NCBI GenBank assembly: GCA_945929845.1 | Contig: CAMEON010000009.1 | Coordinates: 1 to 51,171, forward strand | DNA from: an uncultured Clostridia bacterium | GTDB taxonomy: Bacteria > Bacillota > Clostridia > Oscillospirales > CAG-272 | DNA: 51,171 bases | Reading direction: 5' to 3' | Part shown: in pieces, positions 29,951-38,705 of the stretch | How positions within the stretch are numbered: position 1 is the first letter of the stretch | Layout of the letters: each line of letters opens with the position of its first letter | The notes under the pieces: generated by a model | Told to the model about the DNA's origin: nothing | Seen by the model: the letters and a program-made list of their open reading frames with translations, nothing else | Database searches by the model: none | Translations under genes and position numbers: made by a program

Positions 29951-30250
29951 GTTACAGTTCGGGTGGGGGATGGGGATACGGTGGGAAACTTCTTGATAAG
30001 AACAGCACTGGCGTTGCCAGTGCATGAAGTTTGCCATACGGCAAACTTCTGTTCCCCACACCCTTCAAGAACTTTCAAAACATGTATTGTTTACTGTTCG
30101 GAGCGTTATTCTGTCATATATTTGCTATCATTTTCCCAGAGGAACCAGCGTGACTGTTGCCCGAAATAGCAAAAACGCTTTCGCGGGGACCCCTGACCCC
30201 GCTCTACGGCGGAAAAGGGAGCGCACGGCGGGGAGTAGGTGAACTGTAAC
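29951..30250 (+). repeat. Family B element, copy B1
   Basis: GTTACAGTTCGGG...AGGTGAACTGTAAC. Confidence 0.93.
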
Positions 30251-30287
30251 TTGCCGCACGGCACCGTGTTTATTTTTCATTTTCCTC

Positions 30288-30316
30288 TTGCAAAGAGGGG
30301 AAAAAGCAAGTATAAT
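30288..30316 (+). promoter_or_regulatory. promoter of recombinase gene
   Basis: TTGCAA - 17 bp - TATAAT. Confidence 0.7.
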
Positions 30317-30354
30317 GGTAGCAGGATCCGGTAGCTGATCCTACAGGAGGGCGT

Positions 30355-31482
30355 ATGAGACACGAAATCGACATATCCGAGTTTTCTCCCACTATACAGG
30401 AGTTCGCTTCCTACAAGCTGGTGGTACAGGGCTGTTCCCAGCGGACAGTGGATGAGTACCTGCTGGATCTGCGCACCTTTTTCCGTTACCTGATCTGCCG
30501 GGACAGGGAGGATATTCTCAATGACAAAGAGGCTCTCTCCAAGGTATCAGTCAAGGAGGCCGATCTGGCGTTCATCCGTAGCATCACCACAGAGCAGATT
30601 TATGCCTTCCTGCTGTATACGGATTCTGTCCGTGCCAACCGGTCGTCCGCCAAAGCCCGGAAGCTGTCCGCCATCAAGGCGTTGTATAAATTCCTCATCA
30701 ACAAGCGGGGACTTCTCACAGACAACCCGGCGGCCAACATTGACACACCGAAAAAGAAAAAGACCCTGCCCAAGTACCTGACCATGGAGGAATCCCTGAA
30801 GCTGCTGGATGCGGTGGCCGGTGACACGGAGGGGAAGAACCGGGAGCGGGATTATGCCATCATCACCTTGTTTCTCAACTGCGGACTGCGGGTCGGGGAG
30901 CTGACAGGCATCAGCCTGTACGACATTGACCCGGAACTGCGCTCCATGCGGGTGGTTGGGAAGGGGAATAAGGAGCGGGTGGTCTACCTCAATGCCGCCT
31001 GCCAGAACGCCCTGCAAAGGTACCTGACCATTCGCCGGGGGGAGGCGTACCGGAAGGTCAATGACAAGGCACTGTTTCTCAGCAACCGGAACAGCCGGAT
31101 CAGCGAGAAGACCGTACAGCACATGGTGTATAAGTACCTGGAGCTGGCCGGTCTTGGACCCCGACGGTTCTCTGTCCACAAGCTACGCCACACCGCCGCC
31201 ACCCTGATGTACCAGTCGGGAGAGGTGGACATCCGGGTCCTCAAGGATATTCTGGGTCATGAACAGCTCAATACCACCCAGATCTACACCCACCTGTCCA
31301 ACCAGAATATGCAGAACGCCATGGAGCACAATCCCCTGGCTGGAGTGGGTGTTCCCGCCGATACGCCGGGCGGGGAGGACAAGCCCGGGGTGCCCGGGCA
31401 ACCGGAACAACCGGAACAGGAAGATCAGGATGAGAAGGGAAAGAAGCGGGAAGACAAGCAGAGGGGCAGGAATGATTCATAA
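30355..31482 (+). CDS. tyrosine recombinase/integrase (XerC/D-like)
   Basis: NCGLRVGEL, HKLRHTAATLMYQ, LGHEQLNTTQIYTH catalytic motifs; charged C-terminal tail. Confidence 0.93.
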   Translation: MRHEIDISEFSPTIQEFASYKLVVQGCSQRTVDEYLLDLRTFFRYLICRDREDILNDKEALSKVSVKEADLAFIRSITTEQIYAFLLYTDSVRANRSSAKARKLSAIKALYKFLINKRGLLTDNPAANIDTPKKKKTLPKYLTMEESLKLLDAVAGDTEGKNRERDYAIITLFLNCGLRVGELTGISLYDIDPELRSMRVVGKGNKERVVYLNAACQNALQRYLTIRRGEAYRKVNDKALFLSNRNSRISEKTVQHMVYKYLELAGLGPRRFSVHKLRHTAATLMYQSGEVDIRVLKDILGHEQLNTTQIYTHLSNQNMQNAMEHNPLAGVGVPADTPGGEDKPGVPGQPEQPEQEDQDEKGKKREDKQRGRNDS

Positions 31483-31525
31483 ACAGAACCCGGATCCCGG
31501 GTACAGCCTCTGGCTTTTCAACATA

Positions 31526-31573
31526 AAAAGACACGACCTCCGCACCGCAGTGCCGGGAGAAGCCGTGTCTTTT
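31526..31573. terminator. bidirectional terminator between convergent genes
   Basis: AAAAGACACG...CGTGTCTTTT. Confidence 0.8.
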
Positions 31574-31590
31574 CGGTCGGACTTCAACGA

Positions 31591-31818
31591 TCAGTGAGCT
31601 TGTGCCTCCAGGTAGGAGACCACATCCCCCACCGTGATGAACTTGTGGATGTCCTCGTCCTCAATGGTCACATTGAATTTTTCCTCACAAACCATGACCA
31701 GATTGGCCAACTCAATGGAATTGATGCCAAGATCAGCGGAAAGCTCAGCCTCGGGGGTAATGGCCGCTTCGTCAACCTGTAGCTCCTCCACCAGCACCTT
31801 TTTCAGAGTATCAAACAT
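31591..31818 (-). CDS. acpP: acyl carrier protein
   Basis: SADLGINSIELANLVMVCEEKFNVTIEDEDIHKFITVGDVVSYL. Confidence 0.95.
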   Translation of the reverse strand: MFDTLKKVLVEELQVDEAAITPEAELSADLGINSIELANLVMVCEEKFNVTIEDEDIHKFITVGDVVSYLEAQAH

Positions 31819-31923
31819 ACATAATCTCCCTTCAGTCGTTCCGACGGCATGATACCGGCCTGTCCCTGTGTGCTACGCAAGAACAAGGCCCCATGCACAG
31901 GCCGCCCAAAGTAAACATACCTA

Positions 31924-31952
31924 TTATAGTGCATCAGTGACGGTTTGTCAAG
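31924..31952 (-). promoter_or_regulatory. acpP promoter
   Basis: TTGACA - 17 bp - TATAAT on minus strand. Confidence 0.85.
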
Positions 31953-31991
31953 AGATTTCAAGGATTTTTAATAAATTTTCGGCAGAGGAAA

Positions 31992-32278
31992 GTTACAGTT
32001 CACCTGCCCCCCACAGTACGCTCCCTTTTCCGCTGTAGAGCGGGGAAAGAGACCCCACAATGGCGTTTTACTCTTTGGGTAACAGCAACGCCGGCATCTC
32101 TGAAAAAATGATAGCAAATATATGACAGTCTGACGCTTCAAATCATACACAATACCTATTTGGAAAGTTCTTGAGGGGTGTGGGCATGCGCTGGCAACAT
32201 CCGGCATCATCGGTGGAGCCGGTGCTGTTCTTCTCAAGAAGTTCCCCACCGCATCCTGTACCCCACCTGAACTGTAAC
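31992..32278 (-). repeat. Family B element, copy B2
   Basis: GTTACAGTTCACCT...ACCTGAACTGTAAC. Confidence 0.93.
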
Positions 32279-32319
32279 ATCGTATAACCGGATCGCAGGC
32301 CGGTTTCCGGGAGGGAAGG

Positions 32320-32348
32320 TTGACTTTCCGATGGATGTGTTGTATAAT
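32320..32348 (+). promoter_or_regulatory. promoter of P-loop kinase gene
   Basis: TTGACT - 17 bp - TATAAT. Confidence 0.8.
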
Positions 32349-32461
32349 ACAGGCAACCATGGATAGACATGGGGCACCCGGACTTGCTTTCGTGGGCAGA
32401 AACGCATCTGTCCCGGCTGACAGAAGGAGATCGGGGCGACTCGTGAAAAGGAGGCATCCCT

Positions 32462-32959
32462 TTGAAAACACTCTACATCATCGGCGGCACCATGGGGGTG
32501 GGCAAGACCACTACCTGCCAGCACCTGAAAAAGATACTGCCGGACAGCGTGTTTCTGGACGGCGACTGGTGCTGGGACAGCCATCCGTTCCAGGTGACGG
32601 AGGAGACCCGGCACATGGTGATGGACAACATCTGCTACCTGCTCAATAATTTCCTGCGTGTCTCCGCCTATCGGAATGTCATCTTCTGTTGGGTGCTCCA
32701 TGAGCAGAGCATCATCGACGACCTTCTCTCCCGGCTGAATCTTTCCGGTGTATGCGTCCGGGTGATCTCCCTTGTCTGCGACCGGGAGAGCCTGTGTGCC
32801 CGCCTGACGAAGGATGTGGCAACCGGCCGACGGGAGCCGGATGTCATAGAGCGCAGTGTCCGGCGACTCCCGCTGTACCGTGGGTTGCAAACGGAGAAGC
32901 TGGATGTATCGGCCATCACCGCTAAGGAGGCGGCAGAGTGGATCGCCGCATTACCGTGA
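32462..32959 (+). CDS. P-loop NTPase / kinase-like protein
   Basis: IIGGTMGVGKTTTCQHLKK Walker A; AAAGGAGG SD before TTG start. Confidence 0.8.
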   Translation: MKTLYIIGGTMGVGKTTTCQHLKKILPDSVFLDGDWCWDSHPFQVTEETRHMVMDNICYLLNNFLRVSAYRNVIFCWVLHEQSIIDDLLSRLNLSGVCVRVISLVCDRESLCARLTKDVATGRREPDVIERSVRRLPLYRGLQTEKLDVSAITAKEAAEWIAALP

Positions 32960-33781
32960 GGGATCCGGCTTTTGTGCAGGCCTCTGGGCGTTTTCCGGTT
33001 CCATCTCCGGTTCCTCGGCCTCTTCCGGCTCCGGGCTGACAGATGTATGGTGGCTGGCCGGATGGAAACCGTCTATCTCCCCCCGTTGCATCGCCCCGAA
33101 GATGCGGTGCCGCAGGCCCTTATTCTGGTGCTCCAGCGTGGCCAGCAACTGTTTCATGGACTCCCGCTGGGTATTCCCGTTGGCTGGGCAACTGGAGGCA
33201 ACCACCGGTAAGGCGGCCTCCCGGGCGAAGGCTCGCACCTCCTTCTCCGGGATGTAGATCATAGGCCGGATGACCCGCAGGCCTACCCGGGACAGGTATG
33301 TCACCGGCTGGAAGCAGCCGATCCGTCCCTCAAAGAACAGGTTGAGCATGAAGGTCTCCACCGCATCGTCAAAGTGGTGCCCCAGAGCTACGGTGGTACA
33401 GCCATCGGCCTTGGCGGCGTTGTGGAGTGCCCCCCGCCGCAGCTTGGCGCACAGGGAGCAGGGATTGGGCTCCTTACGGATGTCAAAAACAATGGTGGCG
33501 ATGTCCGAGGGTACCACCCGGTAGGGCACCTTTAGCTTCTCACAGAGGGCCGCAATGGCGGAAAAATCCCCGGGCTTGCCCCCGAAGTTCATGTCTACGG
33601 TGATGGCTTCCAGATCAAAGGGAATGGGGTAGAATCTGTGCACCTCGGCCAGGGCGCAGAGCAGGGTCAGCGAATCCTTGCCCGCCGATACCCCCACGGC
33701 GATGCGGTCGCCGGGGCGGATCATACCGTAGTCGTCCAGTGCCCGGCGGGTGTAGCTCAGTATATGCTTTCTGTGATCCAT
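32951..33781 (-). CDS. TtcA-like tRNA 2-thiolation ATPase
   Basis: VGVSAGKDSLTLL PP-loop; CSLCAKLRRG; GHHFDDAVET. Confidence 0.9.
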   Translation of the reverse strand: MDHRKHILSYTRRALDDYGMIRPGDRIAVGVSAGKDSLTLLCALAEVHRFYPIPFDLEAITVDMNFGGKPGDFSAIAALCEKLKVPYRVVPSDIATIVFDIRKEPNPCSLCAKLRRGALHNAAKADGCTTVALGHHFDDAVETFMLNLFFEGRIGCFQPVTYLSRVGLRVIRPMIYIPEKEVRAFAREAALPVVASSCPANGNTQRESMKQLLATLEHQNKGLRHRIFGAMQRGEIDGFHPASHHTSVSPEPEEAEEPEMEPENAQRPAQKPDPSR

Positions 33782-33783
33782 GG

Positions 33784-34620
33784 TTACTTTCCTTCGTTGT
33801 TGCTTTGTTTTTCTCCGTTTCGGTCTGTGTCGGGGAATGCACAGTGGCTGTATATATATTCCGACATCTCGGAGGGGATCATCCGGGGATCCGGCCGCTC
33901 CGGCCGTTCCGGATCCGGTTGCCAGAGGAAGAGGGGCGGCGTGATGCGCAGGGAGGGGGCGGCGAACTTGACTGCCTCCACCAGCAAAAGGGAGGGGCGG
34001 GCCAGGGGCGTGGCCTGCACCTGGGTCATCCGCTTTGGCTCCAGATGTGCCTGCCGCAGGGCTTCCATCAGGTCGGACAGGCGCTCCGGCCGGAACACGC
34101 AGACCAACCGTCCCCCGTGTTTGAGCACCCGTCCGGCGGCGGCGCAGAAATCATACACCGTGCCTGCCACCTCATGCCTGGCGATGTACTTCTCGTCGGA
34201 TCGATTCCTTGCCCCGGTGCCTGCCGCCAGGTAAGGCGGGTTGGCTGTCACCAGATCCACCTCGCCGCCCACTGCCTCCGCTGTCAGGGAACGGATGTCG
34301 GCGCACAGGGGAGTCAGCCGGTGGGAAAGGCAGTTTTCCAGTCCGTTCTGTCGGATGACATCACAAAAGAGCGGTTGTATCTCCACCGCCGTGAAGCTGG
34401 CCGCCTTATTCCGTGCCAGGCAGAGCAGGGGAATGATCCCGGTGCCGCTTCCCAGATCCACCGCCCGTGCCCGAGGCTGTGCCCGGACATAGGCCGCCGT
34501 CAAGTAGGCATCGGTGCCGAAGGTCAGACCCTCCCGCCGCTGGATCAGCCGGATATGCTCATTGACATGATGGACTGTCAGGTCGGGGTCTGCCCCGGCC
34601 GTTTGTCTGGATGCTTCCAT
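33784..34620 (-). CDS. tRNA1(Val) A37 N6-methyltransferase-like
   Basis: VDLGSGTGIIPLL; TANPPY motif; start MEASRQ. Confidence 0.85.
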   Translation of the reverse strand: MEASRQTAGADPDLTVHHVNEHIRLIQRREGLTFGTDAYLTAAYVRAQPRARAVDLGSGTGIIPLLCLARNKAASFTAVEIQPLFCDVIRQNGLENCLSHRLTPLCADIRSLTAEAVGGEVDLVTANPPYLAAGTGARNRSDEKYIARHEVAGTVYDFCAAAGRVLKHGGRLVCVFRPERLSDLMEALRQAHLEPKRMTQVQATPLARPSLLLVEAVKFAAPSLRITPPLFLWQPDPERPERPDPRMIPSEMSEYIYSHCAFPDTDRNGEKQSNNEGK

Positions 34621-34710
34621 GAGAGACTCCTGATAGGATATGTTCAGATAGGGATTCCCGCAGAACGGGAGGACATGGATACGAAGAACGCCGGATGCCA
34701 TTCCTTCCGC

Positions 34711-34778
34711 CAAAAGGAACGCCCGGTCGCCCGGGCCGCTCCCCACGGGGAGAGCAGTCGAGGGAGACCGGGCGTTCC
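34711..34778 (-). terminator. terminator downstream of ferredoxin gene
   Basis: GGAACGCCCGGTC/GACCGGGCGTTCC 13-bp arms, T-run on minus strand. Confidence 0.8.
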
Positions 34779-34782
34779 GATT

Positions 34783-34850
34783 GCCGCACAACCGCGTTGT
34801 TACACAACGGTGTTGTGCCGCACAACCGCATGGTTACACAATGGTGTTGC
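34783..34850. repeat. 2 x 34-bp tandem repeat, each unit a hairpin
   Basis: GCCGCACAACCGCGTTGTTACACAACGGTGTTGT / GCCGCACAACCGCATGGTTACACAATGGTGTTGC. Confidence 0.9.
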
Positions 34851-34907
34851 TTGCCACGCAGTCGGCGGGGCGCAGGCCAGGCCGGAGCCGGGCTACCGGT
34901 GAGTGGA

Positions 34908-35078
34908 TCACTCAGCCTTGGGTGCGTCCACAGGGCAGGTATCGGCGCAGGTGCCGCAGTCGATGCACTTGTCGGGATCGATCTCGTACTTGCCATCGCC
35001 CTCGGCAATAGCCTCCACGGGGCAGTTGGCGGCGCAGGCACCGCAGGAGATACAATCATCACTGATCTTGTATGCCAT
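34908..35078 (-). CDS. 2[4Fe-4S] ferredoxin
   Basis: CISCGACAANCPVEAI, CIDCGTCADTCPVDAP. Confidence 0.97.
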   Translation of the reverse strand: MAYKISDDCISCGACAANCPVEAIAEGDGKYEIDPDKCIDCGTCADTCPVDAPKAE

Positions 35079-35257
35079 GGTTCTTACCTCCATTAAGTAG
35101 TGTACTTGTATTCTGTTCCGGCTGGGAGCCGCAACAGTTCGACACTATTATACCATACTTACGGATTTTTTCAAGGGGGTATTTGAAAAAAGCAGGCATC
35201 GGAATTGTAAAAAATTTAAGATGCGCTGTCAGGGAGTACCGCTTTGGGCAGAAGCTG

Positions 35258-36970
35258 TCACAGATCCTCGTCCGGCTCATCCGCTGACTCGTCGTCCGTC
35301 ATCCTGGGGGGCTTTCTGTCCCCGCCCGAAGTCACGCCTGCCGAGGGGCGTGCCGGACGGGAGGGGCGTACAGGGGACTCTGCGTCCCCGGGGCGGGACA
35401 GGGGAGCCTGGGGGGTCACATCCTCCCGCTTGAACTTCTTGGGGGCGGAGTCCGGCATATTCCGCAGGCTGACCTTGACCTCACCCAAAAGGGGAAGGAT
35501 CTCGGTCACAACGCCGGGGCCGTCCGGGGTATTGACCAGACTGCCCGGTGCCGGGGTGCGCTGGATCTCCTCCACATAGGTGTCATACTCAAACCGCAGG
35601 CAACACATGAGCCTGCCGCAACAGCCAGAGATCTTGGAGGAGTTGAGGGACAGGTTCTGCTCCTTGGCCATTTTCATGGACACCTGACCGAAGTCGGACA
35701 GGAAGGTGTTACAGCACAGGGGGCGGCCGCAGGCACCCAGGCCACCGACCATCCGGGCCTCGTCCCGGATACCGATCTGCCGCAACTCAATGCGGATGTG
35801 GAAGACACCGGCCAGATCCTTGACCAGCTCCCGGAAGTCCACCCGCCCGGCGGAGGTGAAGTAGAACAGCAGCTTGCTGTTGTCAAAGGTGTACTGTACC
35901 GACACCAGCTTCATGTCCAGCTTATGAGCCAGGATCTTCTCAATGCCGATCCGGTAGGCCTCCACCTCCCGCTCATGGTTCTCCCGGTCGTGGTCGATGT
36001 CCTGGGGCGTGGCGATCCGCACCACCGGGCGGAGGGGCTGAACCACCAGGGATTCGTCCACCATCCGGTTGCCGATACAGACCTCCCCGAACTCCAGCCC
36101 GGCGGCTGTCTCCACGATGGCGTGCTGTCCCACGGTACAGGTCAGCTTTCCGGGGGCGAAGAAGTAGGTCTTCCCGCCGGTACGGAATCGCACGCCTACG
36201 ATGACCACTTTTCCCTCCGGGATGATGTGGGGGATGCGCTGGCTCTGGGGGGTGCATATCTGGGCGTTGAGGATCCGATCCAGCTCGGCGGCATCCGGGC
36301 TGTACCGATCGGCCCCGGCGGAGGCATCCTCTGCCGGGCAGTCCTCAATGAGCAGGTCGTCCATCTGGGGCAGCTCTGCCGGGCGGGGGGCACGGTGGGG
36401 CATACGGGGCGGCCGCTGGCCGGGTATGCGCTGGGGGGCGGCAGGTGCCCCGGAGGCACCGTTCTCCCGTCCGGTCAGAGCGGCTTGTCTCTGGGCGGCC
36501 TGCTTGGCGTTAGATCCGGCAGAAGCCCGGTCGGGGGCCCCGGCGGGAGTTCCCTCCGGGTTTCCCGCAGGAGGCACAGTTTGTACAGCCGGGGCTGTGG
36601 GTCGACTTGGCCTTTTCTTGTTGCTGCTCCACACGGTGCGGGGGGGACGGGAAGCGGTCTGCGCTCTCTGGGGACGGTCTGCCGGAGTTCTCTGTTCTGC
36701 CGGGCGGTTTTGCTCTCCGGCAGGCTGGGGACGATCCCTGTCAGCCCCGGCGGAGCCACCTGTTGGCTTTCCGGCGGTCTGCCCGGCGGGGGAGTCGCCG
36801 TTTTGCGGGCGGGGGGGACGGCGGCGGTTGTTGTAGTTGTTCCGCTGGTTGTTTCCGCCGCTGTTACCTTGACGGGCTTCTCTGGCTTCTCCGTTATGCT
36901 CTGCCGGAGCCGGGGACACATCGGCGGCTCCGTCGTTTCTTCTTTGGTTTGTATCTCTCTGATCTTCCAT
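35258..36970 (-). CDS. ricT: PSP1/RicT (YaaT) family protein with long disordered N-terminus
   Basis: GLGACGRPLCCNTFL, KISGCCGRLMCCLRFEYDTY; next to holB. Confidence 0.92.
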   Translation of the reverse strand: MEDQRDTNQRRNDGAADVSPAPAEHNGEAREARQGNSGGNNQRNNYNNRRRPPRPQNGDSPAGQTAGKPTGGSAGADRDRPQPAGEQNRPAEQRTPADRPQRAQTASRPPRTVWSSNKKRPSRPTAPAVQTVPPAGNPEGTPAGAPDRASAGSNAKQAAQRQAALTGRENGASGAPAAPQRIPGQRPPRMPHRAPRPAELPQMDDLLIEDCPAEDASAGADRYSPDAAELDRILNAQICTPQSQRIPHIIPEGKVVIVGVRFRTGGKTYFFAPGKLTCTVGQHAIVETAAGLEFGEVCIGNRMVDESLVVQPLRPVVRIATPQDIDHDRENHEREVEAYRIGIEKILAHKLDMKLVSVQYTFDNSKLLFYFTSAGRVDFRELVKDLAGVFHIRIELRQIGIRDEARMVGGLGACGRPLCCNTFLSDFGQVSMKMAKEQNLSLNSSKISGCCGRLMCCLRFEYDTYVEEIQRTPAPGSLVNTPDGPGVVTEILPLLGEVKVSLRNMPDSAPKKFKREDVTPQAPLSRPGDAESPVRPSRPARPSAGVTSGGDRKPPRMTDDESADEPDEDL

Positions 36971-37068
36971 TATATATCCTTTCCGTTGGCTCACAGCAGT
37001 CTGCGGGCCGGTACTTGTTCGGGTGACACACAGGCGTGCTGTCGCAGGGTGTGCCGGTAGGCCGGGCC

Positions 37069-38169
37069 TTACAGAACCCCTGCCTCTGCGGCCATCTGTG
37101 TCAGCGTCAGTCGCACATTGCCGTTGGCCTCCAGCACCTCTCGGGCTCGGTTCACCGCATCGTAGAGGGCGAGAAGCCCCCGCTGGGTGAAGCGGGCGGT
37201 CATATCCAGGGCCGCCTCCCGGTCTGTGTAAAAGGTCAGGCGGACGGACTCCCCCGCCCGGAGCAGGATGAGATCCCGCAGAGCCTGGGTCAGGGCGGCC
37301 AGAATGTCACACACGGCCTCCCGTTTGGTGCCCCACTGGTTGAGGCAGGACAGCACCCGGCCGGCCTGGCGGAGGGCGCACCCCTCCAGAAAATCCGTAC
37401 ACAGTGCCCTGGTGCGCATGACAGGCCCCAGCGTCCGGGCATCCGACAGGGTCATGGCCTGTCCGATACATCCCCCGGACAGTAGGAGTACCGCCTGCAT
37501 TTCCTCCTCCGGAAGGCGGCGGCGGTGGGAAAGCAGGTACGCCCGCACCGCATCGTCCGGCAGGGGCTGGGTGCGCAGGACAGGTGCCCGACTCCGGACA
37601 GTCTCCAGCAGGGCATCTGCTCCGTTGCACAGGAGCAGGAACAGCACATAGGGGGGCGGCTCCTCCAGGGTCAGAAGCAGGGCGTTTTGCGCCTGGGTGG
37701 TCATGGTTTCCGCATCCTCCAGGATATATACTTTCCTGTCCAGTTCTCCCGGCGGGATCAGCACATCCTGCCGCAGGAAGCGGATCGCCTCCACGCCCAG
37801 GGAAGCCTTTCCCTCCCGGCCTACCAGCCGGATGTCCGGGCTGTTGCCCTCCAGCACCTTCCGGCAGGCCGGGCATACACCGCAGGGCAGGGGAGCGTCC
37901 GGGGGGATGATACGGGGCGGGGCGGGCAGGTCATCAAACAGGCTCAGCTGTCCGCTGTCGCTGTCCGCTGGAGCAAGTTCCTTCCCGGGACGGTTGTCGC
38001 AGGCGATGGCGGCGGTCAGCCAGCGGGCTACGGTGTGCTTTCCGCTACCCTTCGGGCCGTCCAGGATGTAGGCGTGGTTCAGCCGATTGTCCCGGACATC
38101 CCGGAGCAACCCTGCAAGGAGCGTGCAGTTGCCTGTCACGCCTTCATAGACCGCCTTTTCCTGTGCCAT
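37069..38169 (-). CDS. holB: DNA polymerase III subunit delta'
   Basis: LDGPKGSGKHTVARWL, CGVCPACRKV, LEEPPPYVLFLLL. Confidence 0.93.
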   Translation of the reverse strand: MAQEKAVYEGVTGNCTLLAGLLRDVRDNRLNHAYILDGPKGSGKHTVARWLTAAIACDNRPGKELAPADSDSGQLSLFDDLPAPPRIIPPDAPLPCGVCPACRKVLEGNSPDIRLVGREGKASLGVEAIRFLRQDVLIPPGELDRKVYILEDAETMTTQAQNALLLTLEEPPPYVLFLLLCNGADALLETVRSRAPVLRTQPLPDDAVRAYLLSHRRRLPEEEMQAVLLLSGGCIGQAMTLSDARTLGPVMRTRALCTDFLEGCALRQAGRVLSCLNQWGTKREAVCDILAALTQALRDLILLRAGESVRLTFYTDREAALDMTARFTQRGLLALYDAVNRAREVLEANGNVRLTLTQMAAEAGVL

Positions 38170-38201
38170 GCCCTCACCGCCCCTCACTGAAATATACAGT
38201 A

Positions 38202-38230
38202 AGTATAACAGAAAGTTGCCTGTTTGTCAA
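38202..38230 (-). promoter_or_regulatory. holB promoter
   Basis: TTGACA - 17 bp - TATACT on minus strand. Confidence 0.75.
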
Positions 38231-38269
38231 GGGATAGCCGGAATTTCTGCCTGGTTGAGCTGCAATAAC

Positions 38270-38531
38270 GTTACAGTTTAGGTAGGGTACAAGATGCGGT
38301 GGGGAACTTCTTGAAAGAAGTTCCCCACACCCCTCAAGAACTTTCAAAACAGGTATTGTGTATGATTCGGAGCGTCAAACTGTCATATATTTGCTGTCAT
38401 TTCCCTGGAGGAGCCAGCGTTACTGTTGCCCAAAATGTCAGAAACGCCTTCGCTGAGCTTTGCTCTGACCCCTTTCCCCGCTCTACGGTAGAAAAGGGAG
38501 CGTACTGTGGAGGGGGGAGGTGAACTGTAAC
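38270..38531 (+). repeat. Family B element, copy B3
   Basis: GTTACAGTTTAGG...AGGTGAACTGTAAC. Confidence 0.93.
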
Positions 38532-38570
38532 GGAATGATACCAAAAGTTTTATTTTTTCCGGATCGACCC

Positions 38571-38599
38571 TTGACGGATGGGGATATGTCTGCTATAAT
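38571..38599 (+). promoter_or_regulatory. promoter of flippase gene
   Basis: TTGACG - 17 bp - TATAAT. Confidence 0.8.
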
Positions 38600-38705
38600 A
38601 CATAATATGCCGCAAACGGATGAAAGAATAAGGGTATGGCATCCGGACGGTCACAACGGGAAACCGGATGCAGTTATACAGATGGAGAAGGAAAAGGAAA
38701 GCAAC

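Noticed and set aside
30355-31482. Recombinase gene as evidence of a prophage or integrative element
   Set aside because: No phage structural, excisionase or conjugation genes nearby; neighbours are ribosomal protein and ACP genes.
31591-31818. ACP DLGINSIEL instead of DSL as an unusual carrier protein
   Set aside because: The phosphopantetheine Ser is retained; Asn-Ser variants appear plausible in this group and cannot be called novel without alignment.
34783-34850. CRISPR array
   Set aside because: Only two directly abutting 34-bp units with no spacers and no cas genes in the window.
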